Part shown: positions 63,567-64,000 of the stretch, piece after piece
Position numbering within the stretch: the stretch's first letter is position 1
Layout of the letters: each line of letters begins with the position of its first letter
Source: Rivularia sp. MS3
GTDB taxonomy: Bacteria > Cyanobacteriota > Cyanobacteriia > Cyanobacteriales > Nostocaceae
Direction: 5' to 3'
NCBI GenBank assembly: GCA_019192545.1
Contig: JAHCMI010000023.1
Location: forward strand, 42,561-106,560
Length of the DNA stretch: 64,000 bases
Program-made: the position numbers and the translations under genes
Notes under the pieces: generated by a model
Told to the model about the DNA's origin: nothing
The model's database searches: none
The model's input: the letters and a program-made list of their open reading frames with translations, nothing else

Positions 63567-63595
63567 GTAGAGACACTGCATATCAATGTCTCTAC
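63567..63595. repeat. GTAGAGACA hairpin repeat
   Basis: GTAGAGACA (63567-63575) pairs with TGTCTCTAC (63587-63595). It belongs to the GAGACGTTGC-type hairpins common between cyanobacterial genes and stands upstream of the desulfhydrase-like gene. Confidence 0.7.
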
Positions 63596-63770
63596 CAAAA
63601 TTTTAGTTATTTATCGAATAAATTCCCATCTATAAAACCATTGCTTCAGCATATTAATTTTGAGGGTTAGTTTTAATGGGTATAACCTAAAGGCTGAAAA
63701 ATTATTTCGCCCACTCTCCCTCTCTCCCCCTTCCCCACTCCTTGCCCTCACCCATCATATTTATTGAAAA

Positions 63771-63962
63771 CGAGTACTACTACTCCACCACATAAGTTAT
63801 GAAGGGTAAAGCAATGAAAGAAGGTAGGTTGGGTGAAACGGAGTGTAACCCAACGTTGGTGTTGGGTTGCGCTTCGCTTCACCCAACCTACTTAACGACT
63901 TAACGACTTAACGACTTAACGACTTCAAAACCCCGCAAAATTAACGTGGTGGAGTACTACTG
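63771..63962. repeat. AGTACTCCACCAC-ended element holding nested repeats
   Basis: CGAGTACTACTACTCCACCA near 63771 and the inverted GTGGTGGAGTACTACT at about 63946-63961 enclose a TAGGTTGGGTGAAACG palindrome (63825-63890) and four ACTTAACG octamers (63891-63926). No coding frame is seen. Confidence 0.6.
63825..63890. repeat. TAGGTTGGGT palindromic element, variant
   Basis: TAGGTTGGGTGAAACGGAGT to GTAACCCAACGTTGGTGTTG, ending TCACCCAACCTA. It is a variant of the TAGGTTGGGTTA family with TGAA in place of TAGAC. Confidence 0.7.
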
Positions 63963-64000
63963 GTCTGTCCCGTTAGTTTTGATGGGCATATCGTAAATAT

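Noticed and set aside
1..64000. Possible tRNA, rRNA or tmRNA genes
   Set aside because: I looked for the T-loop GGTTCGAATCC pattern and for conserved rRNA blocks and found none. A covariance-model scan would be needed to exclude small RNAs.

Overview
The window looks like chromosomal DNA from a filamentous, probably heterocyst-forming cyanobacterium (order Nostocales). The evidence is the many GCGATCGC (HIP1) octamers (for example near 7610, 16409, 17190, 25851, 42712 and 61331), AvaK-type PRC-barrel/DUF2382 proteins, a CpcT/CpeT-like protein, the low GC content, and intergenic spacers full of heptanucleotide STRR-type repeats and small palindromic elements. No rRNA, tRNA, prophage or large transposon was recognised. 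The species cannot be named from the sequence alone.

Layout. 1-4075: end of a cation/proton antiporter, a membrane-anchored dual-specificity-type phosphatase and a GH31 alpha-glucosidase. 4076-5023: repeat-rich spacer with a two-repeat orphan CRISPR. 5024-8066 (minus): an exported S9 peptidase and a membrane-anchored unknown. 8665-19445 (minus): a trehalose/alpha-glucan block read treS-maltokinase fusion, glgX/treX, treZ, treY, with malQ divergent at 19555. 21363-24705: three tandem PRC-barrel/DUF2382 stress proteins. 25795-32398: SDR oxidoreductase, a gene broken by three insertions, a winged-helix methyltransferase, a DUF457-like membrane protein, a creatininase-family amidohydrolase and a GlcD-like FAD oxidoreductase. 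33248-39770: GT39-like glycosyltransferase, RelE/ParE-type toxin-antitoxin pair, DUF4303 protein, YflT-like stress protein, unknowns and a radical SAM protein. 39967-47012: GH57 hydrolase, CBS-histidine kinase, VOC protein, exported methyltransferase, metallophosphoesterase. 47148-49133: type II restriction-modification pair. 49410-60682: ABC exporter, two tandem 97-aa paralogues, a CpcT-like PEP-CTERM protein, DUF202 protein, alpha/beta hydrolase, ABC-2 permease and a 1328-aa G8/PKD/DUF4114 surface protein. 60683-64000: RAYT-type transposase gene between REP-like palindromes, a TacAT-type toxin-antitoxin pair and a D-cysteine desulfhydrase/ACC deaminase-like enzyme.

How the genes work together. 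TreX debranches glycogen, TreY converts the chain-end bond of maltodextrins to a trehalose bond, TreZ releases trehalose, TreS interconverts maltose and trehalose, and MalQ, GH31 and GH57 enzymes recycle short glucans. With the DUF2382 and YflT-like proteins this suggests a desiccation or osmotic stress island. This is inference from gene content.

The most unusual feature is the repeat biology. Several repeat families are traceable from the sequence itself. Two copies of a 150-bp TA-flanked MITE are present, one inside a gene and one inside another repeat. Computational removal of two MITEs and one 8-bp repeat tract restores a complete 144-codon reading frame. Heptad repeats repeatedly begin at, and in several cases supply, stop codons. 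A RAYT gene that has apparently lost its start codon lies between palindromes of its probable substrate family.
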